From Bacteroidales bacterium (lineage in GTDB: Bacteria; Bacteroidota; Bacteroidia; Bacteroidales; UBA932): a stretch of 64,000 bases of DNA. Below are positions 35,334-44,053 of the stretch, piece by piece (the first letter of the stretch is position 1; each line of letters opens with the position of its first letter). The notes under the pieces were generated by a model. It searched no databases. It worked only from the letters and a program-made list of their open reading frames with translations, and was not told where the DNA came from. Location of the stretch: the NCBI GenBank assembly GCA_024398105.1, contig JAKSJP010000006.1:1-64000 (forward strand), given 5' to 3'. The position numbers and the translations under genes were made by a program.

Positions 35334-36485
35334 ATGAAGATACTTGTCATAGACGATGAAAGAGCCATCAGAGGCGCAATGAAGGAAATTCTCATGGACG
35401 AAGGATACGATGTGGACGTCGCAGAAGACGGAGCCATCGGAGTCCAGGCTGCCGGAAAAGAGAAATACGACGTCATCTTCTGTGACATCAAGATGCCGAA
35501 CATGGAAGGCACCGAGGTGCTCGACAAGCTCGTAGCTGAAGGTATCGAGACCCCTGTGGTCATGATTTCCGGCCATGCGGACATCCAGACCGCGGTCGAC
35601 TGCATCAAGAAAGGCGCCTTCGACTTCATCCAGAAGCCTCTTGACCTCAACCGTATCCTCATTACAGTCAAGAACGCAACTGACAAGGCAAACCTTGTCA
35701 AGGACAACAAGATACTCAAGAAGAAAGTCTACGGCCAGGAGATGATCGGAAGCTCGGCTGCGCTCGGGCACATCCGTGAGATCATCGCCAAGGTCGCTCC
35801 GACCGACGCCCGCGTACTCATCACCGGAAGCAACGGTTCTGGAAAGGAACTCGTTGCGCGCAGCCTCCACCAGCAGAGCGACCGCAGCCAGATGCCTTAC
35901 ATCGAGGTCAACTGTGCCGCGATTCCTTCAGAGCTCATCGAGAGCGAGCTTTTCGGACATGAGAAAGGATCCTTCACTTCTGCGATCAAGCAGCACAAGG
36001 GCAAGTTCGAGCAGGCCGACGGAGGAACACTCTTCCTCGACGAGATAGGCGACATGAGCCTTCCTGCACAGGCCAAGGTACTCCGCGTGCTCCAGGAGAA
36101 GAAGCTCTCACGCGTAGGAAGCGACAAGGACATCGAGGTCAATGTAAGAGTCATAGCCGCGACCAACAAGGATCTCAGGAAAGAGATCGGGAACGGCAAC
36201 TTCAGAGAGGACCTTTACCATCGTCTCAGTGTCATCCTCATCAAGGTTCCGAGCCTAGACGAGAGAAAGGAGGACATCCCTGAGCTCGTACAGTATTTCA
36301 TCGGACAGATCTGCAGCGAAAGCGGCAAGCCGGAGCGTGAGATCTCAAAGGATGCGGTCAAGCTTCTCCAGGAGAAGAACTGGCCGGGAAACATCCGCGA
36401 GCTGCGCAACGTGGTAGAGCGTCTCCTCATTCTGGGAGGCACTCCTATCAGCGCACAAGATGTGAAGGACTACGTTATTGCCTAG
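35334..36485 (+). CDS. NtrC-type response regulator ATPase without a DNA-binding domain
   Basis: The 383-residue protein has a receiver domain with phospho-acceptor Asp51 (VIFCDIKMP) and a sigma-54-interaction AAA+ domain: Walker A GSNGSGKE (about 165), the GAFTGA loop in the variant form GSFTSA (212-217), Walker [11 protein letters not shown], and arginine-finger region [13 protein letters not shown]. It stops at DVKDYVIA, just after the AAA+ lid. The Fis-type helix-turn-helix that should follow is absent and no truncated frame follows. The stop overlaps convergent lptB. ATG 35334 replaces an upstream TTG. It could act on sigma-54 holoenzyme from solution. Confidence 0.92.
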   Translation: MKILVIDDERAIRGAMKEILMDEGYDVDVAEDGAIGVQAAGKEKYDVIFCDIKMPNMEGTEVLDKLVAEGIETPVVMISGHADIQTAVDCIKKGAFDFIQKPLDLNRILITVKNATDKANLVKDNKILKKKVYGQEMIGSSAALGHIREIIAKVAPTDARVLITGSNGSGKELVARSLHQQSDRSQMPYIEVNCAAIPSELIESELFGHEKGSFTSAIKQHKGKFEQADGGTLFLDEIGDMSLPAQAKVLRVLQEKKLSRVGSDKDIEVNVRVIAATNKDLRKEIGNGNFREDLYHRLSVILIKVPSLDERKEDIPELVQYFIGQICSESGKPEREISKDAVKLLQEKNWPGNIRELRNVVERLLILGGTPISAQDVKDYVIA

Positions 36486-37254
36486 ACAGACGCTCTTCGT
36501 GTTCACGGAGAGCTCTTTCAACTGAAACTGAACGCTTCAGGGTAAAGCCTGAACCGAGGTACTTGGTGCGGACGTCCTCGTCTGCGGCAAGAGCCTGTGG
36601 CGTACCCTGCTGAAGGATGGTACCTTCGTAGAGGAGGTACGCACGGTCAGTGATAGCAAGGGTCTCACCTACGTTGTGGTCGGTGATGATCACACCGATG
36701 TTGCGGAACTTGAGCTTTGCGATGATATACTGGATATCCTCCACGGCGATAGGGTCGACTCCTGCGAAAGGCTCGTCAAGAAGGATGAACTTAGGGTCGA
36801 CGGCAAGCGCACGTGCGATCTCGCAGCGCCTTCTCTCACCTCCGGAAAGCTGGATACCGAGGCTCTTGCGCACCTTTGACAGATTGAACTCATCTATCAG
36901 GGACTCAAGCTTCGCCTCCCGTTCAGCCTTGGTCATGTCGGAGAGCTCCATGACGGACATGATATTGTCCTCGACAGACATCTTCCTGAAGACAGAGGCC
37001 TCCTGAGGAAGATATCCCACGCCCTTCTGGGATCTCTTGTACATCGGAAGATCTGTGATCTCCTCATCGTCGAGATAGATATGTCCTTCGTTAGGGACCA
37101 CCTGGCCGGTGATCATATAGAAGCTGGTAGTCTTTCCCGCTCCGTTAGGACCGAGGAAGCCCACGATCTCGCCCTGCTCCACTTCCATGGACACGCCCTT
37201 GACGACAGTCCTTACGCCGTATTTCTTTACAAGATTCTCCGCACGAAGTTTCAT
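36475..37254 (-). CDS. lptB: LPS export ABC transporter ATPase LptB
   Basis: LptB powers extraction of lipopolysaccharide from the inner membrane by LptFG. The 259-residue protein has Walker [14 protein letters not shown] (about 34-46), the LptB-type Q-loop region [12 protein letters not shown], signature [15 protein letters not shown] (about 136-150) and Walker [14 protein letters not shown]. It follows dnaX by 6 nt. The convergent NtrC-type gene overlaps its 3' end by 11 nt. Confidence 0.95.
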   Translation of the reverse strand: MKLRAENLVKKYGVRTVVKGVSMEVEQGEIVGFLGPNGAGKTTSFYMITGQVVPNEGHIYLDDEEITDLPMYKRSQKGVGYLPQEASVFRKMSVEDNIMSVMELSDMTKAEREAKLESLIDEFNLSKVRKSLGIQLSGGERRRCEIARALAVDPKFILLDEPFAGVDPIAVEDIQYIIAKLKFRNIGVIITDHNVGETLAITDRAYLLYEGTILQQGTPQALAADEDVRTKYLGSGFTLKRSVSVERALREHEERLSRQ

Positions 37255-37260
37255 ATCCGC

Positions 37261-38952
37261 TTATTTTGCATCAAGCCCGAAATCCTTGACGAGGTCCTTG
37301 ACCTCAGGATTTGAATTGATAAGGTCTATTGCCTGCTCGGCAGGCATATATGCTTTCGTCTCGACAGACGCGACAGGCACGACATCGACTGCAAGACGGA
37401 TCTTTCCGTTCCCGACGATATTGCAGAGATTCTTCTCGATGTCTCGCAGAAGGTTCTGCTCAATCCATGTCTTCTGGGACTCATTGAGTACCTGGAAGGT
37501 CAGCAGCTTGTGGTCAGGATTCTCCTCGAAGGCAAGCTTTGCTGAGACAAGTGTCTGGGCAAGACGAGGTCTTGACTTGTAAAGTTCGCACAGATCCTTC
37601 CACGCCGTCCTCAAGGCATCGTCCGATGGGAGCTTGTCTTCGGCAACGGTCTGGACTGCCTTTTCTTCCACAGGCTTCACGGCCGTTGGATCGAGGACCA
37701 GCTTCGGCGCTGACCTTCTTCTTGAAGGGGCAGGTGCCGGAGCCACAGGCTTTGGTGCGACAGCCGGCGCAGGAGCTGCTGGCTGCGCAGGTACTGCTGG
37801 CTGCGCAGGTGCTGCTGGCTGTGCAGGAGCGGTTGCCGGTGCTGCGACTGGCTGCATGGCAGGCTTTGAGAGGATGAAGCTGAGCTTCATCAGTGCGAAT
37901 TCGATATGGAGACGAGGATTGACGCTGGCCTTATATCCGCTCTCGCATGCAGTAGTGACCGCGAGCGCCTCATAGAGGAAAGCAAGCGGACATCTTGCGG
38001 CCTGCTCCCTGTACTGCTCCTTGAGAGAAGCCGGGAGTTCAAGCAGAGCCTCAAGGGCATTGCTCTTCGCAACCACCAGGTCGCGCAGATGCGAGCTGAG
38101 GGCCGAGATGAAGTGGAGGGAGTTGAAACCCTTCGCGAGCACCTCGTCGAACTTCAGCAACGCCGACTGGTAGTCACCTGCGAGAAAAGCATTGACGAGG
38201 GCGAAGCTATGTTCGTATGAAAGGACATTGAGGTTCTTGAGTACATCCTCGTACTTTATGTCAGTGCCGCAGAAAGCGACAGTCTGGTCGAAGATAGTGA
38301 GGGCGTCACGCATCGCGCCGTCGGCCTTCATCGCTATCACATGGAGCGACTCGTCGTCCACGGTTATGCCTTCCTTGTCCGCGATCGACCTGAGGTTCTT
38401 CACGATGTCAGGTATGCTGATACGGTTGAAATCGTAGGTCTGGCAGCGAGAGAGGATGGTAGGAAGTATCTTGTGCTTCTCAGTTGTCGCAAGGATGAAG
38501 ATCGCATGTGCAGGCGGTTCCTCGAGGGTCTTGAGGAAGGCGTTGAAAGCCTGGGTCGAGAGCATGTGGACCTCATCGACGATGAAGACGCTGTACTTGC
38601 CGACCTGAGGAGGAATGTTGACCTGCTCGATGAGAGCCTTGATGTCGTCGACGCTGTTGTTCGATGCGGCGTCGAGCTCATGTATACAGTACGAGCGGCC
38701 TTCCTGGAATGAGCGGCATGACTCGCACTCACCGCAAGGTTCCATCTCCGCCGACGGGTTCGAGCAGTTGATGGTCTTTGCAAAGATACGGGCTGCGCTT
38801 GTCTTGCCGACTCCGCGCGGTCCGCAGAACAGGTAGGCATGTGCCAGCTGGCCTCTGATGATGGAATTCTTCAGAGTCTGGGCTATATTGTCCTGACCGA
38901 TGAGAGACTCGAAAGAGTCCGGTCTGTACTTACGGGCTGATACTATATACAT
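37261..38952 (-). CDS. dnaX: DNA polymerase III subunit gamma/tau
   Basis: DnaX is the clamp-loader ATPase. The protein of about 563 residues has Walker A FCGPRGVGKTSAARIFAK (about 42-59), a four-Cys zinc module with CGECESC, the DExH-type box VFIDEVHML-like, and the sensor ATTEKHKILPTILSRCQ. A Pro/Ala-rich linker (about 370-415) contains three 18-bp tandem DNA repeats (37777-37830). A C-terminal tau-like domain follows. ATG 38952 (MYIVSARKYRP) is the canonical start. It lies only 7 nt past the -7 box, so the mRNA may be almost leaderless. No gamma-frameshift signal was recognised. Confidence 0.96.
   Translation of the reverse strand: MYIVSARKYRPDSFESLIGQDNIAQTLKNSIIRGQLAHAYLFCGPRGVGKTSAARIFAKTINCSNPSAEMEPCGECESCRSFQEGRSYCIHELDAASNNSVDDIKALIEQVNIPPQVGKYSVFIVDEVHMLSTQAFNAFLKTLEEPPAHAIFILATTEKHKILPTILSRCQTYDFNRISIPDIVKNLRSIADKEGITVDDESLHVIAMKADGAMRDALTIFDQTVAFCGTDIKYEDVLKNLNVLSYEHSFALVNAFLAGDYQSALLKFDEVLAKGFNSLHFISALSSHLRDLVVAKSNALEALLELPASLKEQYREQAARCPLAFLYEALAVTTACESGYKASVNPRLHIEFALMKLSFILSKPAMQPVAAPATAPAQPAAPAQPAVPAQPAAPAPAVAPKPVAPAPAPSRRRSAPKLVLDPTAVKPVEEKAVQTVAEDKLPSDDALRTAWKDLCELYKSRPRLAQTLVSAKLAFEENPDHKLLTFQVLNESQKTWIEQNLLRDIEKNLCNIVGNGKIRLAVDVVPVASVETKAYMPAEQAIDLINSNPEVKDLVKDFGLDAK
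37777..37830 (-). repeat. 3 x 18-bp tandem repeat in dnaX linker
   Basis: Three consecutive near-identical units (plus-strand form TGCTGGCTGCGCAGGTAC) encode AQPAxP repeats in the Pro/Ala linker. Confidence 0.85.
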
Positions 38953-38958
38953 AACACA

Positions 38959-38992
38959 CAAATGTACGCATATTTTCTTAACTTTGTACAAA
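38959..38992 (-). promoter_or_regulatory. Promoter of dnaX-lptB
   Basis: Minus-strand TACATTTG (38959-38966) with TTTG (38989-38992) 22 bp upstream. The dnaX ATG begins 7 nt after the box. Confidence 0.5.
38979..38986 (+). promoter_or_regulatory. -7 box of the 39003 gene
   Basis: TAACTTTG, 16 nt before the ATG at 39003. It overlaps the divergent dnaX promoter. Confidence 0.45.
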
Positions 38993-39002
38993 ACGACATT
39001 TC

Positions 39003-39827
39003 ATGAAAAGGATTTTCACAATCATACTTACATCCCTTGTCTCACTGACATGCCTTGCCCAGGCCCAGGTCACCATCGTCTCCAGGAAGGAGAAGCTCGC
39101 AGACTTCCCGACAAAGACCCTGAAGGTCGTCCTGCCGGGAGAGGACTATGTCAGCATGGCCCTGCGCGAAGCCCTCAGGAACGCATGGTCGGTATCCGCC
39201 TACGAGTTCTGCGGACCTGCCGAGTTCAACGCCCTCAAGGAAAAGGACGGATACTATTTCATGGTACCTTACAAGAACGAAGGCAAGAAATACGACGGCA
39301 TCACCTATCTCACCGTCGTCAAGAGCGGAGCAAAGGAACTTGGCGACATGATGGAGCTTGCCACGATGCCTCTGGCCCCTGGCGACGAACCTCTCGGCAG
39401 GGAAGGCGCCTATATGCCTGCCATCCTTGACGTAATGCAGAGACATATCGAGAGGTCCCTTGTAGAAGGTTCGAAGAACATCAGCTCGATGGTCGAGAAG
39501 GCCCCTAAGGCAAGTACCATGGACCTTGTCATAGACGAAACCGACCTAGGCAGCGGAATCAGCGAGAAGCTACGTGCGAAGAAGCTCCAGGGCGTCGTGA
39601 AGAGTTCTGCCGAGGCTGCGGCCATCTTCCAGGATGCGGCGGCCAGGACCGAGGTGGGATACACGATCTCCCCTACCGAACCTGGCACAGGTGCCGTCTG
39701 CTACAAGATGCTTTTCGACGCGAGGACCCATTCGCTCTACTATTTCGAGAAGCATAAGATCAGTGAGTCCAACGGACGTGGATTCCTCAAGAAAGACATC
39801 TCGAAACTCACCGCTGGAAGGAAATGA
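39003..39827 (+). CDS. Secreted protein of unknown function
   Basis: I do not recognise a named domain. The 274-residue protein has a signal peptide (KRIFTIILTSLVSLTCLAQAQ) and is otherwise soluble. Visible segments are VSMALREALRNAWSVSAYEFC (about 50-70), GITYLTVV and a C-terminal CYKMLFDARTHSLYYFEKHKI, reminiscent of periplasmic Bacteroidota proteins that respond to or bind small ligands. The stop codon overlaps the start of a M16 peptidase gene by 4 nt, so the two are co-translated. Confidence 0.75.
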   Translation: MKRIFTIILTSLVSLTCLAQAQVTIVSRKEKLADFPTKTLKVVLPGEDYVSMALREALRNAWSVSAYEFCGPAEFNALKEKDGYYFMVPYKNEGKKYDGITYLTVVKSGAKELGDMMELATMPLAPGDEPLGREGAYMPAILDVMQRHIERSLVEGSKNISSMVEKAPKASTMDLVIDETDLGSGISEKLRAKKLQGVVKSSAEAAAIFQDAAARTEVGYTISPTEPGTGAVCYKMLFDARTHSLYYFEKHKISESNGRGFLKKDISKLTAGRK

Positions 39828-41074
39828 TCTGGGGAAAGGCCGAATGCGGCATGCTCTATGCCGTAAAGCGAAGCGGCTCAGCCGTGGGTTACTGTGCGCT
39901 CAGCATCAGATGCGGAACCCGCAATGAAGAGGGTTTCCATAGCGGCATCGCACATTTCACCGAACATACAATATTCAAGGGGACGAGCCGTAGAAGCTCG
40001 GCCTGCATAAACAATTACCTCGACCGTCTCGGCGGCGAGCTGAACGCCTACACGACCAAGGAGGAGCTCGTCATCCACTCGACAGTCCTGAAGGAGGACC
40101 TCCGCAAAGCCGCGAACCTCCTGATGGAGCTCGCGACCTGCCCTACATTCCCGCAGCACGAGATCGACACCGAAAGAGGAGTCGTCATCGAGGAGATCAA
40201 GTCCTACAAGGACTCCCCTGCCGACGACGTCTACGACCAGTTCGAGGGCATGCTCTTCCAGGGTCACCCGCTTGAGCGTCCCATCCTCGGCACGGTCGAC
40301 TCTGTGAAGAAGATCAGTTCCGAAGAGCTCCGTCGCTTCGTCAGCGAGAAGTTCGTGCCGGAGGCCATGGCCTTCACCGTAGTCGCCGACATCGACGAGA
40401 AGATACTCGAGAAGAAGGTACTCAAGCTGATAGGTTCATGGTACCCTGACCACAGTCCGCAGACGGAGATCGCCGGTGTCAGACCGTCGGATGGAAGGCT
40501 CTACTTCAATCCGCAGGCTCCCGTCTTCGACAAGACCGTCGACAAGCGCAACCACGAGGTCAACGCCGTGATGGGCTATCTAGCCCCTTCGCTCTACGAA
40601 GAGAAGGAAAGGATCACAGCCGTCCTGCTCGGAAACATACTCGCCGGACCCGCTTCGAACTCCATCCTCAACAGTGTCCTGCGAGAGAAGAACGGCTGGG
40701 TCTACGGAGTCGAGTCGGCCTATACCCAATACTCCGACACAGGAGTGATGGCCATCAGCCTCGGCTGCGAGAAGCCGAACGTTGAGAAATGCCGCCAGTC
40801 AATCGAGAAAGAACTGGAGAAGCTGCGCACCGTACCGCTGTCCCCAGCCCGTCTCAAGGCCGCGAAGAAACAGCTGCTCGGGCAGCTTGCCATCAGCTCT
40901 GACAATGGTGAGAGCCAGTGCCTCAGCATGGGAAAGAGCCTGCTCGCCTACGGCAGGATCTCCCCCGACAACGAGATCCGCACGCACATCGAGGAGATCA
41001 GCTCCGAGGACCTCAGGCAGATGGCCTGCAGGATATTCGGCAAAGAAAAGATATCAAGACTTGTATTCTTATAA
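39824..41074 (+). CDS. M16-family zinc metallopeptidase
   Basis: The 416-residue protein has the inverted zinc motif HFTEH (about 45-49) and the downstream Glu in TERGVVIEEIKSY (about 125), the three metal ligands of pitrilysin/processing-peptidase enzymes. The second half (from about 210) is the inactive partner domain with GRPxSRLF-like region GPASNSILNSVLREKNGWVYGVES. No signal peptide is seen, so it is probably cytoplasmic. It overlaps both the upstream gene (4 nt) and the methyltransferase (1 nt, TAATG). Confidence 0.93.
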   Translation: MIWGKAECGMLYAVKRSGSAVGYCALSIRCGTRNEEGFHSGIAHFTEHTIFKGTSRRSSACINNYLDRLGGELNAYTTKEELVIHSTVLKEDLRKAANLLMELATCPTFPQHEIDTERGVVIEEIKSYKDSPADDVYDQFEGMLFQGHPLERPILGTVDSVKKISSEELRRFVSEKFVPEAMAFTVVADIDEKILEKKVLKLIGSWYPDHSPQTEIAGVRPSDGRLYFNPQAPVFDKTVDKRNHEVNAVMGYLAPSLYEEKERITAVLLGNILAGPASNSILNSVLREKNGWVYGVESAYTQYSDTGVMAISLGCEKPNVEKCRQSIEKELEKLRTVPLSPARLKAAKKQLLGQLAISSDNGESQCLSMGKSLLAYGRISPDNEIRTHIEEISSEDLRQMACRIFGKEKISRLVFL

Positions 41075-41715
41075 TGGAGACAGCAGAAGAAAAATACCTC
41101 AAGGCCCACGCCACCCCTCAGACCGAAGCTCTCAGCTGGCTTGAGCGACAGACCTATATACGTACGAACTACCCACGCATGCTCTCAGGAGCTGTGCAAG
41201 GACGTTTCCTTACGATCATGGTGGAGTTCTGCAAGGCTTCTTCTGTGCTCGAGATCGGCACTTTCACAGGATACTCATCGATCTGCATGGCCTACGGTCT
41301 TCCTGAAGGAGGCCATCTGGATGCACTTGAGATCAACGACGAGCTCGAAGACCTCATCCGCGAAGGCTGGGAAAGAGCCGGCGTAGCCGACAAGGTGTCG
41401 CTCCACATAGGTGACGCCAAGGAGACTCTCCTCCGGCTGAAGGAAGAAGGCAAGGAGTACGACCTTGTCTACATCGATGCCAACAAGAGGGAGTACTGCG
41501 ACTACTATGAGACTCTCTTCGACATGATCCGCCCGGGCGGCTGCATCCTCGCCGACGACGTGCTGTGGGACGGAAAGCTGTACCAGGACCCTGTTCCTCA
41601 GGACAAACAGACTCAAGGCATCGTCAGATTCAACGACATGGTCGCCGCCGACCCTCGCGTCGAGGTCGTGATACTGCCTGTCAGGGACGGACTAAGCATA
41701 ATAAGGAAGAAATAG
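41074..41715 (+). CDS. SAM-dependent O-methyltransferase (caffeoyl-CoA type)
   Basis: The 213-residue protein matches the bacterial O-methyltransferase (methyltransf_3) family. The SAM site is VLEIGTFTGYSSICMA (about 60-75), acidic residue DALEINDE, and metal-binding YDLVYIDANK and ILADDVLWDG. ATG 41074 overlaps the peptidase stop in TAATG, a coupling arrangement. The substrate is unknown. A hairpin with T runs follows (41744-41773). Confidence 0.92.
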   Translation: METAEEKYLKAHATPQTEALSWLERQTYIRTNYPRMLSGAVQGRFLTIMVEFCKASSVLEIGTFTGYSSICMAYGLPEGGHLDALEINDELEDLIREGWERAGVADKVSLHIGDAKETLLRLKEEGKEYDLVYIDANKREYCDYYETLFDMIRPGGCILADDVLWDGKLYQDPVPQDKQTQGIVRFNDMVAADPRVEVVILPVRDGLSIIRKK

Positions 41716-41732
41716 TTCCCGCCAGGAACGAC

Positions 41733-41773
41733 AAAAAAAAGAAACCGCAGCGGATCTCACGACCTGCTGCGGT
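41733..41773 (-). terminator. Bidirectional terminator between methyltransferase and DUF1015/sRNA 2
   Basis: ACCGCAGC (41744-41751) and GCTGCGGT (41766-41773) form a perfect stem. The minus strand continues TTTCTTTTTTTT; the plus strand continues ATTTTGTTT. Confidence 0.8.
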
Positions 41774-41823
41774 ATTTTGTTTCATCTATTCAGTATGTTT
41801 AAACTTTCAATTAACTAATCCGA
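41733..41823 (-). ncRNA. Candidate sigma-54-driven small RNA 2
   Basis: With a start predicted 12 nt after the -12 element, the RNA would begin TCGGATTAGTTAATTG, pass an AU-rich stretch and GAAACAAAA, and end at the terminator (41733-41773), about 90 nt. The first candidate at 30310 starts ACGGTTAGTTTT and has the same order of parts. It may alternatively be the 3' UTR of the DUF1015 mRNA. Confidence 0.4.
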
Positions 41824-41834
41824 TTAAGGTATTA

Positions 41835-41849
41835 GCCAATTCCGTGCCA
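41835..41849 (-). promoter_or_regulatory. Sigma-54-like promoter 2
   Basis: Minus strand TGGCACG (41849-41843), GAAT, TGGC (41838-41835): GG-N10-GC exact, one mismatch to TGGCACG-N4-TTGC. It is 8 nt below the DUF1015 stop codon. Confidence 0.5.
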
Positions 41850-41856
41850 AACTGAA

Positions 41857-43119
41857 TTAATCTAAGGTATGTATTGCGAGACCTGAGCGGAGCTTAGGCT
41901 CGAACCATGTTGTCTTAGGAGGCATGATGTTGCCGCTGTCGGCGATGTTGATGAGCTGGGACATAGACACTGGATAAAGTGCGAACGCCACCTTCATCTC
42001 ACCGTTGTCGACTCTGCGTGCAAGCTCGCCGAGACCACGGATACCACCGACGAAGTCGATTCTCTTGTCTGTACGGAGATCCTTGATGCCAAGGACCTTG
42101 TCAAGTACAAGGTTTGAAAGGATGGTCACATCAAGCACACCGATAGGGTCATTGTCGTCATAGCGGCCTTCCTTTGTCTCAAGGCTGTACCACTTGTTGC
42201 CAAGGTACATAGAGAACTGATGGAGATGGTCCGGACGATATGGCTTTGCAGGTCTGCCGCAGCGAGGCTTGGTCTCAAGCTTGACCTCAAAGTCCTCCTC
42301 GAGCGCCTTGAGGAGCTCTTCCTCTGAAAGGCCGTTGAGATCCTTCACTACGCGGTTGTAGTCGATGATCTTGAGCTGGCTCTCAGGGAAACATACTGCC
42401 ATGAAGAAGTTGTACTCCTCGTCACCTGTATGGTCTGGATTCTTCTCTTTCTTCTCTGCGCCTACGCGTGCAGCCGCTGCAGTACGGTGGTGACCGTCAG
42501 CGACATAGAAAGCAGGGACGTCGTTCTGGAAGATCTCGCTGATGCGGGCGATGAGTGCGTCGTCATCGATCACCCAGAAGTGGTGGCCGAAGCCGTCCTC
42601 AGCGACGAAATCGTACTCAGGAGTGCCGGTGATGGTGTCCTTGATGATCTGGGCAAGCTCCGCATTGTCAGGGAAAGCGAAGAACACAGGCTCGATGTTC
42701 GCATTCTGGATGCGGACATGGATCATGCGGTCGTCCTCCTTGTCCCTGCGGGTAAGCTCATGCTTCTTGATCTTGCCTGTAGCGTAGTCGTCTGTATGCG
42801 CACAGAGGACGAAGCCGTACTGGGTACGCTTCTCCATTGTCTGCGCATAGATATAGTAGCAAGGCTTCGCGTCCTTTACGAGCCATTTCTTCTCCTGCCA
42901 TGCCTTGAAGTTCTCGACAGCCTTGTCATAGACCATCTGGCTGTGCTCGTCTGCGATAGGATCGAAGTCGATCTCAGGCTTTGTGATGTGGAGGAGGGAC
43001 TTCTCTCCTGCCTCCTTCTGTGCCTCCTCTGAGTTGAGGACGTCGTATGGCCTTGCTGCCACCTCTGTCACGATCTCCTTCGGAGGACGTATTGCTGCGA
43101 ATGGTTTTACTCTTACCAT
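41857..43119 (-). CDS. DUF1015 family protein
   Basis: The 420-residue soluble protein begins MVRVKPFAAIRPPKEI and has VAARPYDVLNSEEAQKEAG, FYVADGHHRTAAAA (about 205-218) and FFMAVCFPESQLKIIDYNRVV, typical of DUF1015. In Bacteroidota and Clostridia it often sits beside serA and serC. The DGHHR motif recalls ParB/Srx-like or kinase-like folds, and some relatives have been linked to serine phosphorylation chemistry, but I would not assign an activity. It follows serA by 7 nt. Confidence 0.9.
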   Translation of the reverse strand: MVRVKPFAAIRPPKEIVTEVAARPYDVLNSEEAQKEAGEKSLLHITKPEIDFDPIADEHSQMVYDKAVENFKAWQEKKWLVKDAKPCYYIYAQTMEKRTQYGFVLCAHTDDYATGKIKKHELTRRDKEDDRMIHVRIQNANIEPVFFAFPDNAELAQIIKDTITGTPEYDFVAEDGFGHHFWVIDDDALIARISEIFQNDVPAFYVADGHHRTAAAARVGAEKKEKNPDHTGDEEYNFFMAVCFPESQLKIIDYNRVVKDLNGLSEEELLKALEEDFEVKLETKPRCGRPAKPYRPDHLHQFSMYLGNKWYSLETKEGRYDDNDPIGVLDVTILSNLVLDKVLGIKDLRTDKRIDFVGGIRGLGELARRVDNGEMKVAFALYPVSMSQLINIADSGNIMPPKTTWFEPKLRSGLAIHTLD

Positions 43120-43126
43120 GGATATC

Positions 43127-44047
43127 CTACTTGTTTACCTGGAAACGTGTGTTGCCTGTAGCGAAGAAATCAACGATCTGGTTTGCGGCTGCAAGACCTG
43201 CGTTCATGTTGGCCTCAGCTGTCTGGGCACCCATCTTCTTAGGTGTAGCGAAGATGCGGGCACCGAACTTCTCCTTAAGCTCTGCATAGTTGTCAGGAGC
43301 GACGTCGGTGATGTACTTGAGGTCCTGACGGTCCTCGAGAGCCTTTGCGAGACCCTCCTCGTCAACGACTTCCTTGCGTGCGGTGTTCACGAGGCATGCG
43401 CCCTTAGGCATCTTGGTGATGAGGTCGTAGTTGAGTGACTTCACTGTCTGAGGAGTAGCAGGGATGTGGACTGAGATGAAGTCGCACTTTGAATACATAT
43501 CCTCAACGCTCTCTGCTGGCTCCGCACCGAGCTCCTTGATCTTCTCTGCAGGGATGAAAGGATCGATCGCCATGATCTTCATGCCGAGAGCCTCTGCCTT
43601 CTTGCCCACGAGGCGGCCTACGTTGCCGAAAGCCTGTACGCCGAGGGTCTTGCCCATGATCTCAGAACCTGTGGCAGGAGTGAACTGACCACGGCACATA
43701 TAGATCATCATGGCGATTGCAAGCTCTGCGACAGCGTTCGAGTTCTGTCCTGGAGTGTTCATCACTACGACATTGTGAGATGTTGCAGCTGCGAGGTCCA
43801 CATTGTCGAAACCTGCACCTGCACGTACGACGATCTTGAGGTTCTTCGCTGCGTCGAGCACCTCAGCGGTGACCTTGTCGGAACGGATGATGAGTGCGTC
43901 CACATCTGCGACAGCAGCTACGAGGTCGCTCTGCTCAGGATACTTCTCAAGAGCTACGAACTCATGGCCTGCATTTACGATGATATCCTTGATTCCAGCC
44001 ACTGCTGCGGCTGAGAATGGTTTCTGGGTTGCGATAAGAACTTTCAT
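43127..44047 (-). CDS. serA: D-3-phosphoglycerate dehydrogenase (short form)
   Basis: The 306-residue D-isomer 2-hydroxyacid dehydrogenase has the substrate domain VVRAGAGFDNVDL (about 74-86), NAD site GVQAFGNVGRLVGKKAEALGM (about 135-155), and catalytic Arg/Glu/His region VNTARKEVVDEEGL and YITDVAPDNYAE. There is no C-terminal ACT domain, so feedback by serine as in E. coli SerA is unlikely. Position next to serC supports serine biosynthesis. The usual catalytic His is not obvious in the final motif. Confidence 0.9.
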   Translation of the reverse strand: MKVLIATQKPFSAAAVAGIKDIIVNAGHEFVALEKYPEQSDLVAAVADVDALIIRSDKVTAEVLDAAKNLKIVVRAGAGFDNVDLAAATSHNVVVMNTPGQNSNAVAELAIAMMIYMCRGQFTPATGSEIMGKTLGVQAFGNVGRLVGKKAEALGMKIMAIDPFIPAEKIKELGAEPAESVEDMYSKCDFISVHIPATPQTVKSLNYDLITKMPKGACLVNTARKEVVDEEGLAKALEDRQDLKYITDVAPDNYAELKEKFGARIFATPKKMGAQTAEANMNAGLAAANQIVDFFATGNTRFQVNK

Positions 44048-44053
44048 TTCCTT

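Noticed and set aside
37261..38952. Programmed frameshift producing a short gamma form of DnaX
   Set aside because: No A-rich slippery heptamer with a following stem was recognised.
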